A stretch of DNA of 10,560 bases from Desulfobacula sp. (GCF_021107415.1 NZ_JAIOSW010000460.1:1-10560); one strand, 5' to 3'. Counted from the first letter of the stretch, positions 1-6,090 are shown. Notes: generated from the sequence alone by a model not told the origin. A program made the numbers and translations.

Positions 1-1
1 A

Positions 2-290
2 GTATTTGATGATTCTCAAAATAGGGAAACACAGGCGATTAAACAAGCCCTTGACCCAAAATCAACGGGAGTATTTAAGAGCATTGGGATTAAACTCACA
101 AATCTTCACAAAGCCAGGGGGATAACCGCTTCCTCTAAAAATACCTCATATCTGAACATTGGGGTGTGGAATGTGAGGTGGAAAATGGAGGGATGCAAAT
201 GCATTGGATATTACATTTGCTAAGGATATGCCTTTAGGCCAGTGGCGTAACATGATACAGGAGCTTTATGGAATAGAACTTAAATTATAA
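2..290 (+). pseudogene. Frameshifted 3' remnant of an unrecognised gene, cut by the window edge
   Basis: Two overlapping open frames read like pieces of one protein. The frame starting at base 2 is open to a TAA at 221-223 and gives a protein-like stretch including DDSQNRETQAIKQALDPKST and FKSIGIKLTNLHKARGITAS. The next frame becomes open after a TGA at 174-176 and runs to a TAA at 288-290, ending in MPLGQWRNMIQELYGIELKL. A +1 shift somewhere between about 177 and 220 would join them, most likely near the GGAGGGATG at 187-195. The 5' end lies outside the window. I do not recognise the family and assign no function. Either this is a decayed gene or there is a single-base sequencing error; the gene-poor surroundings favour decay. 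Confidence 0.45.
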
Positions 291-999
291 AATAAACACA
301 GGCTGTATTTATTTTTTTCAGTTTAAGGTTTTATAAATTTTGCGGACAGGATGGCTAAAATTCAACTGTCGCAGCACTCCGAATATAAAGGATGTAATGA
401 CGGCTTCATATAGAATGTCTTACCATGTCCGCTCCAATATAAAAATTATGGCTCCAAGGTGCTTTGATCCTTAAGTTAGTTTTAAGAGATCTTGTATACC
501 AGCTTGCCAAAATTGGGCATAAGGTACATGGTGTTTCCACCGGTTACGCGGAATTTAATAAATCTATGATTGTAAAAATTATATCAGTCTCACACGTTTA
601 AGAAAAAACTGGTAAGAATCGGGAGTGTGAAGTATTGCCTAAAAATAAATTTAAAATAATGCTTGATTTTTGCTTGGTGCTCTATATGGGATAAGGCATG
701 TTCAAATGAATCAAACTTCCATTAATTTTTAATTGGAGAGTAACCGAACTTGTCCAAACTTCCAGAAAATGATTTTCAAAATCTGCAAAATTAAAATGAA
801 TATATCAACTTGAATATGAAAAATCGTCCTGGACTGCTGCCACATGGTTATAAAGTTGAATTGAAATCCCAAATATGAAAAACGGTTGATAAATGTGTTT
901 CGGGTTGAGGGTTTGATGAAACTCAATTATAAATCAGTTTTTAGAATTCTTACAAATTCATTACATCTGGGACATGTCATGGCAGAATTTTGAACACCC
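291..999. other. Long AT-rich stretch without a credible gene
   Basis: About 700 bases lie between the remnant at the left edge and the repeat-protein gene. Stops are frequent in all frames. The longest minus-strand frame (729-926) would need a TTG start and has no ribosome site. One plus-strand open stretch (443-601) has protein-like composition, including RDLVYQLAKIGHKVHGVSTG, but has no ATG near its beginning and may be the relic of a gene. The stretch also holds the left copy of a 24-bp direct repeat at 702-725. I see no RNA gene, terminator or insertion-sequence end here. Confidence 0.5.
702..725 (+). repeat. 24-bp direct repeat, left copy
   Basis: This copy begins TCAAATGAATCAAACTTCC. 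It matches 1777-1800 at 22 of 24 positions, in the same orientation and 1,075 bp apart. The two copies bracket the coiled-coil repeat gene at 1000-1572. The origin is unknown: it could be the scar of a duplicated or mobile segment, or a dispersed intergenic repeat. Confidence 0.6.
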
Positions 1000-1572
1000 T
1001 CAAAGATGTTGTTTCAAAAGTTTATTGTAATCATTAATAAGCTTCTTGTTCTCTTCAAGTAATTTTTTGTATTTATTAGCTAATCTATTGTATTCTGTTC
1101 GACAGTCTTTCACATCTTGGTTGCATTCATTAATAACCTTCTTATCCTCTTCAAGTAATCTGTTATATTTATTAATTAATCTATTGTATTTCGTTTGATT
1201 GACTTCCAGTTCTTGGTTACATTCATTAATTACCTTCTTATCCTCTTTAAGTAATTTGTTATAGTTATTAATTAATCTATTGTGTTTTGTTTGATTGATT
1301 TCCAGTTCTTGGTTGCATTCATTAATTACCTTCTTATCCTCTTCAAGTAATTTGTTATAGTTTTCAACTAAGCTATTGTATTCTATTTGATCGCCTTCCC
1401 GTTCTTGGTTGCATTCATTAATAACCTTCTTGCTCTCTTTAATTAATCTGTTATGGGCATTAACTAATCTATTGTATTCTGAGTTTGAGACTTCGGCTTT
1501 TAAAGCATTTATTAAAGATAACGAAATTATCAATACAAACCCTAATAAAAAGATAAACTTTAAATATTTCAT
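1000..1572 (-). CDS. Exported or membrane-anchored coiled-coil protein with five 32-residue repeats
   Basis: Family not recognised. The start is taken as the ATG at 1572 (190 residues). It has AAAGG upstream at 9-nt spacing, whereas the TTG at 1581, three codons earlier, abuts that same AAAGG and is not credible. Residues 1-27 are a lysine followed by a hydrophobic run (FIFLLGFVLIISLSLINA), so this is a signal peptide or membrane anchor; the weak cleavage site ALKA-EV leaves the choice open. From about residue 32 the rest is five tandem units of 32 residues (the last one 31) with the pattern E/K-Y-N-R-L-...-N-K-L-L-E-E-D-K-K-V-I-N-E-C-N-Q. Leucine/isoleucine/valine spacing of 3-4 indicates a long helix and probably an oligomeric coiled coil. 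Units 1-4 each place one cysteine at the same spot (C54, C86, C118, C150), with an extra C157. The gene stands alone in AT-rich DNA, divergent from the motor pair at 1991. A structural or surface filament role is a guess only. Confidence 0.72.
   Translation of the reverse strand: MKYLKFIFLLGFVLIISLSLINALKAEVSNSEYNRLVNAHNRLIKESKKVINECNQEREGDQIEYNSLVENYNKLLEEDKKVINECNQELEINQTKHNRLINNYNKLLKEDKKVINECNQELEVNQTKYNRLINKYNRLLEEDKKVINECNQDVKDCRTEYNRLANKYKKLLEENKKLINDYNKLLKQHL
1003..1479 (-). repeat. Tandem 96-bp coding repeat, four full copies plus one partial
   Basis: Within the coiled-coil gene the units start at 1479, 1383, 1287, 1191 and 1095 on the minus strand, a strict 96-bp period, and the last unit is one codon short. 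The DNA as well as the protein is conserved. For example, CATTCATTAATTACCTTCTT occurs in two units and close variants in two others. This suggests recent duplication or gene-conversion-like homogenisation. Copy number may vary between strains. Confidence 0.85.
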
Positions 1573-1591
1573 TTTCTCCAACCTTTATGTT

Positions 1592-1676
1592 GTATAATAC
1601 ACTGTTTAATATTGATCCTTCTTTGAAATTGTAGATACAAAATCATGCTGCATTCTCGTATGATTTTGTATTATAC
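1592..1676. promoter_or_regulatory. Nested inverted repeats upstream of the repeat-protein gene
   Basis: GTATAATACA (1592-1601) is the exact reverse complement of TGTATTATAC (1667-1676). Nested inside, ATACAAAATCAT (1635-1646) is the exact reverse complement of ATGATTTTGTAT (1660-1671). The inner stem extends by a G-T and a C-G pair to leave a 9-base loop. The left outer arm lies 20-29 bp before the ATG of the minus-strand gene and contains a -10-like TATTAT on that strand, so the element could overlap its promoter. It could be an operator, a cruciform, an RNA hairpin in the leader, or a relic of a small mobile element. No T-run follows the hairpin on either strand as in a classic terminator. 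Confidence 0.5.
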
Positions 1677-1776
1677 TTATCCAAATACAATTATTAATGG
1701 AGACTGAATCTATTTCACATCTATCAAGAAATATTTTAACTGTAAAGAATATTAAACTATATTTGAAATAGCACAA

Positions 1777-1800
1777 TCAAATGAACCAAGCTTCCATTAA
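1777..1800 (+). repeat. 24-bp direct repeat, right copy
   Basis: This copy begins TCAAATGAACCAAGCTTCC and differs from the left copy at 702-725 by two transitions. Both copies run on into a T-rich tract. It lies about 190 bp before the motor pair. Confidence 0.6.
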
Positions 1801-1937
1801 ATTTTTTACATCGGTAGACATCCCAAATTCAATTCCTTGACAACATTCATCAAATAACAATACATACAGTAAGAAAATACAGTTACCTAAAAAATAGGAG
1901 CAACACCCAAATTGACCAGTAACAAAATAATTTGTAA

Positions 1938-1980
1938 TTGTAAGAAATGTAACTTTTATTAATATGTTATAATAAGGAGG
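1938..1980 (+). promoter_or_regulatory. Candidate promoter and strong ribosome-binding site for the motor pair
   Basis: AAGGAGG at 1974-1980 lies 10 nt before the ATG at 1991 and is a near-ideal Shine-Dalgarno sequence. Just upstream, TTGTAA (1938-1943) and TAATAT (1960-1965) are spaced 16 bp apart and could be -35 and -10 boxes. A perfect TATAAT at 1968-1973 lies so close to the Shine-Dalgarno sequence that a transcript started from it would probably lack that site. The ribosome site is firm; the promoter assignment is tentative. I see no sigma-28 or sigma-54 flagellar promoter here. Confidence 0.45.
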
Positions 1981-1990
1981 TTAGTCCCTT

Positions 1991-2854
1991 ATGACAAATC
2001 CGAGGCATTATCTTTTCTTGATAATTCTATACCTTTTGATAGTGACAGGGGTCTGTGTTCTCCTATCGGCATCTCTCAAAGCGGCATTCATGGCAAACTG
2101 GGGTTTTAATCTCCTGATCATTGCAGCCCTTTGTGTGGGCATCGGCATTAATATTTTCCAGATTAAGAGACTGGAACCCGAGATCAAGTGGATCAAAATT
2201 TTTCGCACCGGTGATCCGGGCCTGTCTGTCACGGAACCGGTACTGCTTTCTTCTTTGGCTAAACACTTGAAAGAAATACACCGGGACCGATTCCGTCTGT
2301 CTGCCTTGTCCCTTCGTACGGTCTTAGACGGAATTCGGAGCCATCTGGATGAGTCAAGGGAAGTCTCCAGATACATGATCGGGCTGCTGGTGTTTTTGGG
2401 ACTTTTAGGGACTTTCTGGGGGTTGCTCCAGACCATCGGCACTGTAGGACAGGTAATCAGCGGCCTGGAAGTAGGAACCCGAGATTTTATCAATGTTTTT
2501 AGCCATCTAAAACAAGGTCTTGAAGAACCGCTTAAGGGAATGGGCACGGCTTTTAGTTCATCCTTGTTTGGTCTGGGCGGATCTCTGGTACTGGGATTTG
2601 TTGATATTCAGGCTGGTCATGCTCAGAACCGATTTTTTAATGAAATGGAAGAGTGGTTGTCAGGGGTCACCCGCCTGATAGATATCGATGATGCATCTGA
2701 AACTGGTGCCAGTATTTCTATTACAGCTCTCGAAAATATTGACGACCATCTCAGAGTTCTGATTAATCAGATGCAAAAAAATAACCAAGTCATGGTTCGT
2801 TTTTTGAAACAACATAGTGAAACTGCAGAGGATGACTCTGCCTTGAAAAAATAA
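1991..2854 (+). CDS. MotA/TolQ/ExbB-type proton-channel subunit
   Basis: Inner-membrane protein of 287 residues that would form the pentameric channel part of an ion-driven motor. Predicted membrane helices lie near residues 7-27, 38-57, 128-150 and 184-207. The third carries GLLGTFWGLLQTIG (137-150) and the fourth GMGTAFSSSLFGLGGSLVLG (183-202); these are the hallmark blocks of the TolQ/ExbB/MotA superfamily. About 70 residues between helices 2 and 3 are cytoplasmic, and a tail of about 80 residues follows helix 4. It lacks the long cytoplasmic tail of ZorA from Zorya defence systems. It resembles, from memory, proteins annotated as MotA/TolQ/ExbB proton channel in many alphaproteobacteria, where it also precedes an OmpA-domain partner. 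The start is supported by AAGGAGG. The gene is followed after 12 bp by its partner. Family assignment is secure; the physiological role is not known. Confidence 0.88.
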   Translation: MTNPRHYLFLIILYLLIVTGVCVLLSASLKAAFMANWGFNLLIIAALCVGIGINIFQIKRLEPEIKWIKIFRTGDPGLSVTEPVLLSSLAKHLKEIHRDRFRLSALSLRTVLDGIRSHLDESREVSRYMIGLLVFLGLLGTFWGLLQTIGTVGQVISGLEVGTRDFINVFSHLKQGLEEPLKGMGTAFSSSLFGLGGSLVLGFVDIQAGHAQNRFFNEMEEWLSGVTRLIDIDDASETGASISITALENIDDHLRVLINQMQKNNQVMVRFLKQHSETAEDDSALKK

Positions 2855-2866
2855 CAGGAGAGCGCA

Positions 2867-4144
2867 ATGATTTCCAAAATGAGGCGTATCTCAAGCCCTA
2901 TTACAGCCTGGCCAGGATATGTTGATGTCCTGTCAGCTCTGCTGATGGTGGTTATTTTTGTATTGATGATTTTTACCGTGGCCCAGTTTATGCTCAGCGA
3001 AGTACTTTATGGCCAAAAAAATGAACTGGCAATACTCCATAGCCAGATCAATGAACTGGCAGAGCTTCTCGGGCTTGAAAAGGAAAAGTCCAGCCAGTTA
3101 GGCACTGAGGTTAGCCGGTTATCAGATGTTATCATCGGATTATCTGAAGATAGAGAATTTTTCATGGCTCAAGTTGCGGACTATTCAGCGCAATCAGAAA
3201 TTGACAGAACCCAAAGAAAAAAGCAGATGCTAACCATTACCAGCTTGAACGAGGATATCATAGCCCTGACCCAGGTCAAGGATGAGTTGGAGCAGAAAGT
3301 TGCGGGTCTTGCCGCGTCCCTTTCTGACAAGGATTACCAGATTTCGATGTTACGGGATCGGTCAAAGGCATTGGTTGACAGGTTGGCGGATAAAACAGAA
3401 ATGACCATATTGGCCCAGGAAAAGATCGAAGAACAGGATATTCGGATACAGGCTCTTTCCGTGGTGCTTGAATCACAAAAAGAAGCAATTTCCCAGGAGA
3501 GACAGTTGTCTGCCGGTGCCAGGGCTGAGGTGGCCCTTCTTTCCGACCAGATTACCAAACTCCAGGCCCAGTTAAAGATGATCAGCGATGCTTTGACCCT
3601 TACCAAACTCCAGGGCCAGAAAAAAGATGAAAAAATTGCTGAACTTGGCAAACAATTAAACATTGCTTTGGTCCGGAAGGTGAATGAACTTCAAAAATAC
3701 CGGTCAGAATTTTTCGGACGACTCCAAAAAATCATAGGCAACAACCCGGCTGTACAAATACAAGGGGACAGGTTTGTTCTACAGGCTGGCCTTCTTTTTG
3801 AATCCGGGTCCTCCGACCTGGGAACCCAAGGCACGGTCCATCTCACAACCCTGGCAAACACTCTGTTACAAATATCCAGAAAGATTCCAAGTGAGATCAA
3901 CTGGATATTGCGCATTGACGGTCATACTGATCGGATTCCCATTAAAACAAAAAAATTTGCATCGAACTGGGAATTATCTGCTGCCCGTGCCGTCTCCGTG
4001 GTCCGGTTCCTGAGTCAAAAAGGCATCCCTGAAAAAAGGATGGCGGCAGCAGGTTTCAGTAAATATCATCCCATTGATACGGCGGATACATCTGTGGCCT
4101 ATCGAAAAAACCGGCGGATTGAAATCAAGCTTACCAGCCAGTAA
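2867..4144 (+). CDS. MotB-like protein: single membrane helix, long coiled coil, OmpA peptidoglycan-binding domain
   Basis: Partner of the preceding channel protein, 425 residues. Residues 18-44 form one membrane helix with an early aspartate, D20 in WPGYVDVLSALLMVVIFVLM, placed like the proton-carrying aspartate of MotB and ZorB. Residues about 50-275 are a heptad-rich periplasmic coiled coil, far longer than the linker of flagellar MotB. Residues about 300-423 are an OmpA/MotB C-terminal domain with FESGSSDL (311-318), IDGHTDRIPI (350-359), NWELSAARA (367-375) and RKNRRIEI (413-420), the segments that bind peptidoglycan. AGGAGA lies 5 nt before the ATG, and the 12-bp gap to the upstream gene implies one transcript. 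The likely model is a 5:2 motor whose dimeric rod reaches the cell wall. It could serve envelope tension, polysaccharide movement or defence; none of these is shown by the sequence. Confidence 0.87.
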   Translation: MISKMRRISSPITAWPGYVDVLSALLMVVIFVLMIFTVAQFMLSEVLYGQKNELAILHSQINELAELLGLEKEKSSQLGTEVSRLSDVIIGLSEDREFFMAQVADYSAQSEIDRTQRKKQMLTITSLNEDIIALTQVKDELEQKVAGLAASLSDKDYQISMLRDRSKALVDRLADKTEMTILAQEKIEEQDIRIQALSVVLESQKEAISQERQLSAGARAEVALLSDQITKLQAQLKMISDALTLTKLQGQKKDEKIAELGKQLNIALVRKVNELQKYRSEFFGRLQKIIGNNPAVQIQGDRFVLQAGLLFESGSSDLGTQGTVHLTTLANTLLQISRKIPSEINWILRIDGHTDRIPIKTKKFASNWELSAARAVSVVRFLSQKGIPEKRMAAAGFSKYHPIDTADTSVAYRKNRRIEIKLTSQ

Positions 4145-4488
4145 GCAGATTGCAAAGTCGGATTGAAGATCGCAAAAGGGCTAGCCTCGACCGGACACGG
4201 TTACATTAGTGTAAAATCATGCATTAGCATATTGTATGCAATTTTATTGAATCATTATTTGTCGTGGCTTCTATAAAAGTATTTACACATAAATCAAACG
4301 GAAAATTATTTAACATATCCTTTCTGGTGAAAGCCACATATCTTTCGAATGATCAGCTCATTTTTCATGACAATTTATGCGGAGCATATTAGTTGCAATC
4401 AAAATATGTGGGACATTTCTACTATCGTTTATAGATAGATATTAATCTGTCAGGAGTCTAATTCGACAAATTACCGAACGTTTCATCC

Positions 4489-4547
4489 ACCAGTCCGGGT
4501 TGATAAATATTTATCAATATACCAGATGTAGTATAGACTGGTTTTTT
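4489..4547 (+). terminator. Candidate terminator with a nested perfect palindrome
   Basis: ACCAGTC (4489-4495) pairs with GACTGGT (4536-4542), and the right arm runs into six T residues (4542-4547), as in an intrinsic terminator of plus-strand transcripts. Inside the loop is TTGATAAATATTTATCAA (4500-4517), a perfect 18-bp palindrome that could form its own hairpin or bind a dimeric protein. It lies about 345 bp after the stop of the OmpA-domain gene, which is rather far for that gene's own terminator. The outer stem is only 7 bp. Confidence 0.4.
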
Positions 4548-4641
4548 AGTTTCTGATCTGAAATTCCGCAATATGGAAAAAACTGGATTCAAATCTAAAA
4601 AGTTTGCTTTAACATAATTGGAGACTATCCTGATTCTTTAA

Positions 4642-4863
4642 AAACCAATTTCGGAAATAGGTATTTTTTGCGATTTGAAAAAAATTAAAATTTTTTCTGA
4701 CATTGCCAAAGATGCCGAAAAAATAATCTCTTTTCTTGAGGATAGAAAAAAACTGCTTGTCATGGAAATGAAACTTAAAAATATTGATTTAAGGACCGTT
4801 AAAATTAAAGGCTTCGTACTAAATAAAGCAAGATACTCGGAGGAGGGTCTTGGATATACATAA
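4642..4863 (+). CDS. Doubtful small open frame, lysine-rich
   Basis: The frame is open from 4642 to a TAA stop codon ending at 4863. It has no ATG near its beginning; the plausible start is TTG at 4675, giving 62 residues that begin MKKIKIFSDIAKDAEKIISF. The nearest purine-rich site, AGG at 4658-4660, is 14 nt away and weak. Composition is protein-like, with a predicted charged helix and no membrane segment or known motif. It may be a genuine small gene, the 3' relic of a larger gene, or chance. Family not recognised. Confidence 0.2.
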   Translation, partial: KPISEIGIFCDLKKIKIFSDIAKDAEKIISFLEDRKKLLVMEMKLKNIDLRTVKIKGFVLNKARYSEEGLGYT

Positions 4864-5010
4864 CTGTAAGCCGCAAAAGTCTTTTTATTGGAGTCAAAGA
4901 TAGATCGGATTGTTTGTGGCGATACTGGTATTCCCTCCACAACCATAAATCATCCCTGCTTTCTCAAGAAATCATCCAAGGCCTCAATTAAAACTCCGGT
5001 TACATTCGTT

Positions 5011-5634
5011 TTATTTTCTCTTAAAGGCAAGGCGTTCGCTGATTTTAGCCGCTTTTTCACTGTCCACAAAGGATAGAATCTGGGATGCAGAGGCTTCACG
5101 CATTCTTAAAAATATTACCTGGGCGACCTCAAGATTCATTTTATCAACAATCTGGGCAGCACTTTTCGGTTTCATCCCTGCATACATTTTTACCAGTCTC
5201 CCGATCTTGGCCTCATATGCAGCTTCTTTTTCCCTTTCTTTCTGGGTTTTCTTTTTTGTAAGAAGTGCGACATCCTCTTCAATTTGTTTCTTTAAAATTT
5301 TCAGGCTTTCAAGTTTCTCATCAATTTGTTCTTCAAATACTTCAAGTTCTTTTTTTTCCTGTACAAGGGCTTTTCGTTGTTTTTCAATCATTGTTTTCTT
5401 ATCTTCAAGGCCCCGCAATACGACCTTGGCAGGATCAGGACACTCCGGGCATTCAGGGCAGGGGTTTTCCTGGGCTGCCTCGCTATCCTTCTTGGTATCT
5501 TTTTTTTCATCCTCTGCAAAGGCATCGGTCCCATTAATGGATGATGAATAATCCTTTGGATATATTGGCCCTAAAAGAATTGAAAATACCAAACAAATAC
5601 CAAGAAAAAATATGACTTTATTAAAGCGTTTCAT
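5011..5634 (-). CDS. motE: MotE-like flagellar protein with MgtE-N-like domain
   Basis: Last gene of the flagellar operon, 207 residues. Residues 7-24 are a hydrophobic N-terminal segment (KVIFFLGICLVFSILLGPIY), a membrane anchor or signal peptide that would place the rest in the periplasm. An acidic linker contains a CxxCxxC motif (C59, C62, C65 in PCPECPECPDP). Residues about 75-145 form a charged coiled coil. Residues about 145-203 resemble the N-terminal domain of the magnesium transporter MgtE (KMYAGMKPKSAAQIVDKM). This architecture is that of the group named after MotE, a chaperone of the motility protein MotC in Sinorhizobium; related proteins occur beside fliJ in many flagellar operons. 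The gene symbol reflects the family, not a proven MotC partner. The start overlaps the fliJ end by 14 bp, with AGGA 9 nt upstream, implying translational coupling. No convincing terminator is visible after the stop. Confidence 0.75.
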   Translation of the reverse strand: MKRFNKVIFFLGICLVFSILLGPIYPKDYSSSINGTDAFAEDEKKDTKKDSEAAQENPCPECPECPDPAKVVLRGLEDKKTMIEKQRKALVQEKKELEVFEEQIDEKLESLKILKKQIEEDVALLTKKKTQKEREKEAAYEAKIGRLVKMYAGMKPKSAAQIVDKMNLEVAQVIFLRMREASASQILSFVDSEKAAKISERLAFKRK

Positions 5635-6079
5635 TAGATAATGTCCTAGCTGTTTTTAAGGATGAAATCTCATCCAGTTCTTTTTGTTCTATTTTTATAA
5701 TTTCCTGAGTGTATTCCGTTTTCAATTTTTCACGGTAAATCTCCATTGCCTTTTTATCAACACTCTTTTTCTTTAACTCCAATAATTTTTCCTTAAGAAC
5801 TTTTTTTAAGTCAATTTTCCTTAATTTTTCATCTTCTATCCTGCTTTCCACAGAATCAAGATAATCATGATACCGCCTGAATTCAGAAGCTTTAACGCCT
5901 TTAACCACAATATTTTCAATGGTATCAGCGTTTTGATCATATGTCTGTTTCAGATAAGTGATTTGTTTTTCACAATTTTGCACATTCATGTTGGCCTTGG
6001 CTGTATTTTGCTGGGCAAGACGTTCCAGGTATTGTCTGTAACTCAGCAAAGGCTGTAGTTTAAATTCAAATCGTTTCAT
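5621..6079 (-). CDS. fliJ: Flagellar export chaperone FliJ
   Basis: 152-residue, highly charged, almost entirely helical protein that begins MKRFEFKLQPLLSYRQYLER, the typical FliJ opening. In the flagellar type III export apparatus FliJ sits as the central stalk of the FliI hexamer, like the gamma subunit of F1-ATPase, and links it to the FlhA gate. No membrane segment is visible; the protein is cytoplasmic. Its length is close to the usual FliJ size. It follows fliI after 46 bp that contain a tandem repeat, and its 3' end overlaps the MotE-like start by 14 bp. The bases before the ATG (AATAAAAAAATATAG) show no Shine-Dalgarno sequence, unlike its neighbours. Efficient translation may therefore depend on ribosomes arriving from fliI or on the AT-rich, unstructured leader. 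Confidence 0.88.
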   Translation of the reverse strand: MKRFEFKLQPLLSYRQYLERLAQQNTAKANMNVQNCEKQITYLKQTYDQNADTIENIVVKGVKASEFRRYHDYLDSVESRIEDEKLRKIDLKKVLKEKLLELKKKSVDKKAMEIYREKLKTEYTQEIIKIEQKELDEISSLKTARTLSNETL

Positions 6080-6090
6080 CTATATTTTTT

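Larger units (their letters stand above)
1573..1990. other. Intergenic region between the divergent repeat-protein gene and motor pair
   Basis: This is about 420 bp of AT-rich DNA from which transcription diverges. It contains the nested inverted repeats at 1592-1676, the right copy of the 24-bp direct repeat at 1777-1800, and the promoter-like and ribosome-binding sequences just before 1991. No open frame of useful length or quality is present on either strand. Confidence 0.6.
4145..5010. other. Convergent intergenic region, mostly non-coding
   Basis: About 870 bp separate the 3' ends of the motor pair and the flagellar operon. The stretch holds a candidate terminator at 4489-4547 with an 18-bp palindrome and a short doubtful open frame at 4642-4863. 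An imperfect hairpin formed by TAAAAT (4212-4217) and ATTTTA (4241-4246) is also present. Nothing resembling a Zorya effector, a transposase or further flagellar genes is visible. AT content is higher than in the motor pair. Confidence 0.5.

Noticed and set aside
590..636. TCACAC/GTGTGA inverted pair near 590-636
   Set aside because: Only six matching bases with a long spacer; expected by chance.
729..926. 65-residue minus-strand frame
   Set aside because: It requires a TTG start, has no ribosome site and has unremarkable composition in AT-rich DNA.
1003..1479. CRISPR-like or satellite DNA repeat
   Set aside because: The 96-bp units are contiguous with no unique spacers, keep one reading frame and encode a coherent coiled coil behind a signal sequence, so they are coding repeats.
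2008..2547. 179-residue minus-strand frame opposite the channel gene
   Set aside because: It lies antisense inside a gene with clear MotA/ExbB motifs, and its own sequence is proline/serine/arginine-rich as expected of a shadow frame.
1991..4144. Complete Zorya anti-phage system
   Set aside because: Only the ZorA/ZorB-like pair is present. The first protein lacks the long cytoplasmic tail of ZorA, and the following 870 bp contain nothing like ZorC, ZorD helicase/nuclease or ZorE.
4212..4246. Imperfect hairpin as terminator of the OmpA-domain gene
   Set aside because: The stem is AT-rich with a bulge and has no clean T-run; it is mentioned only as similar in sequence to the hairpin arm at 1639-1648.
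4638..4946. 102-residue minus-strand frame
   Set aside because: It is serine/phenylalanine-rich with no motif or ribosome site and overlaps the doubtful plus-strand frame; likely chance.
5207..5551. 114-residue plus-strand frame within the MotE-like gene
   Set aside because: The serine/phenylalanine-rich composition reflects the antisense of glutamate/lysine codons of the coiled coil.
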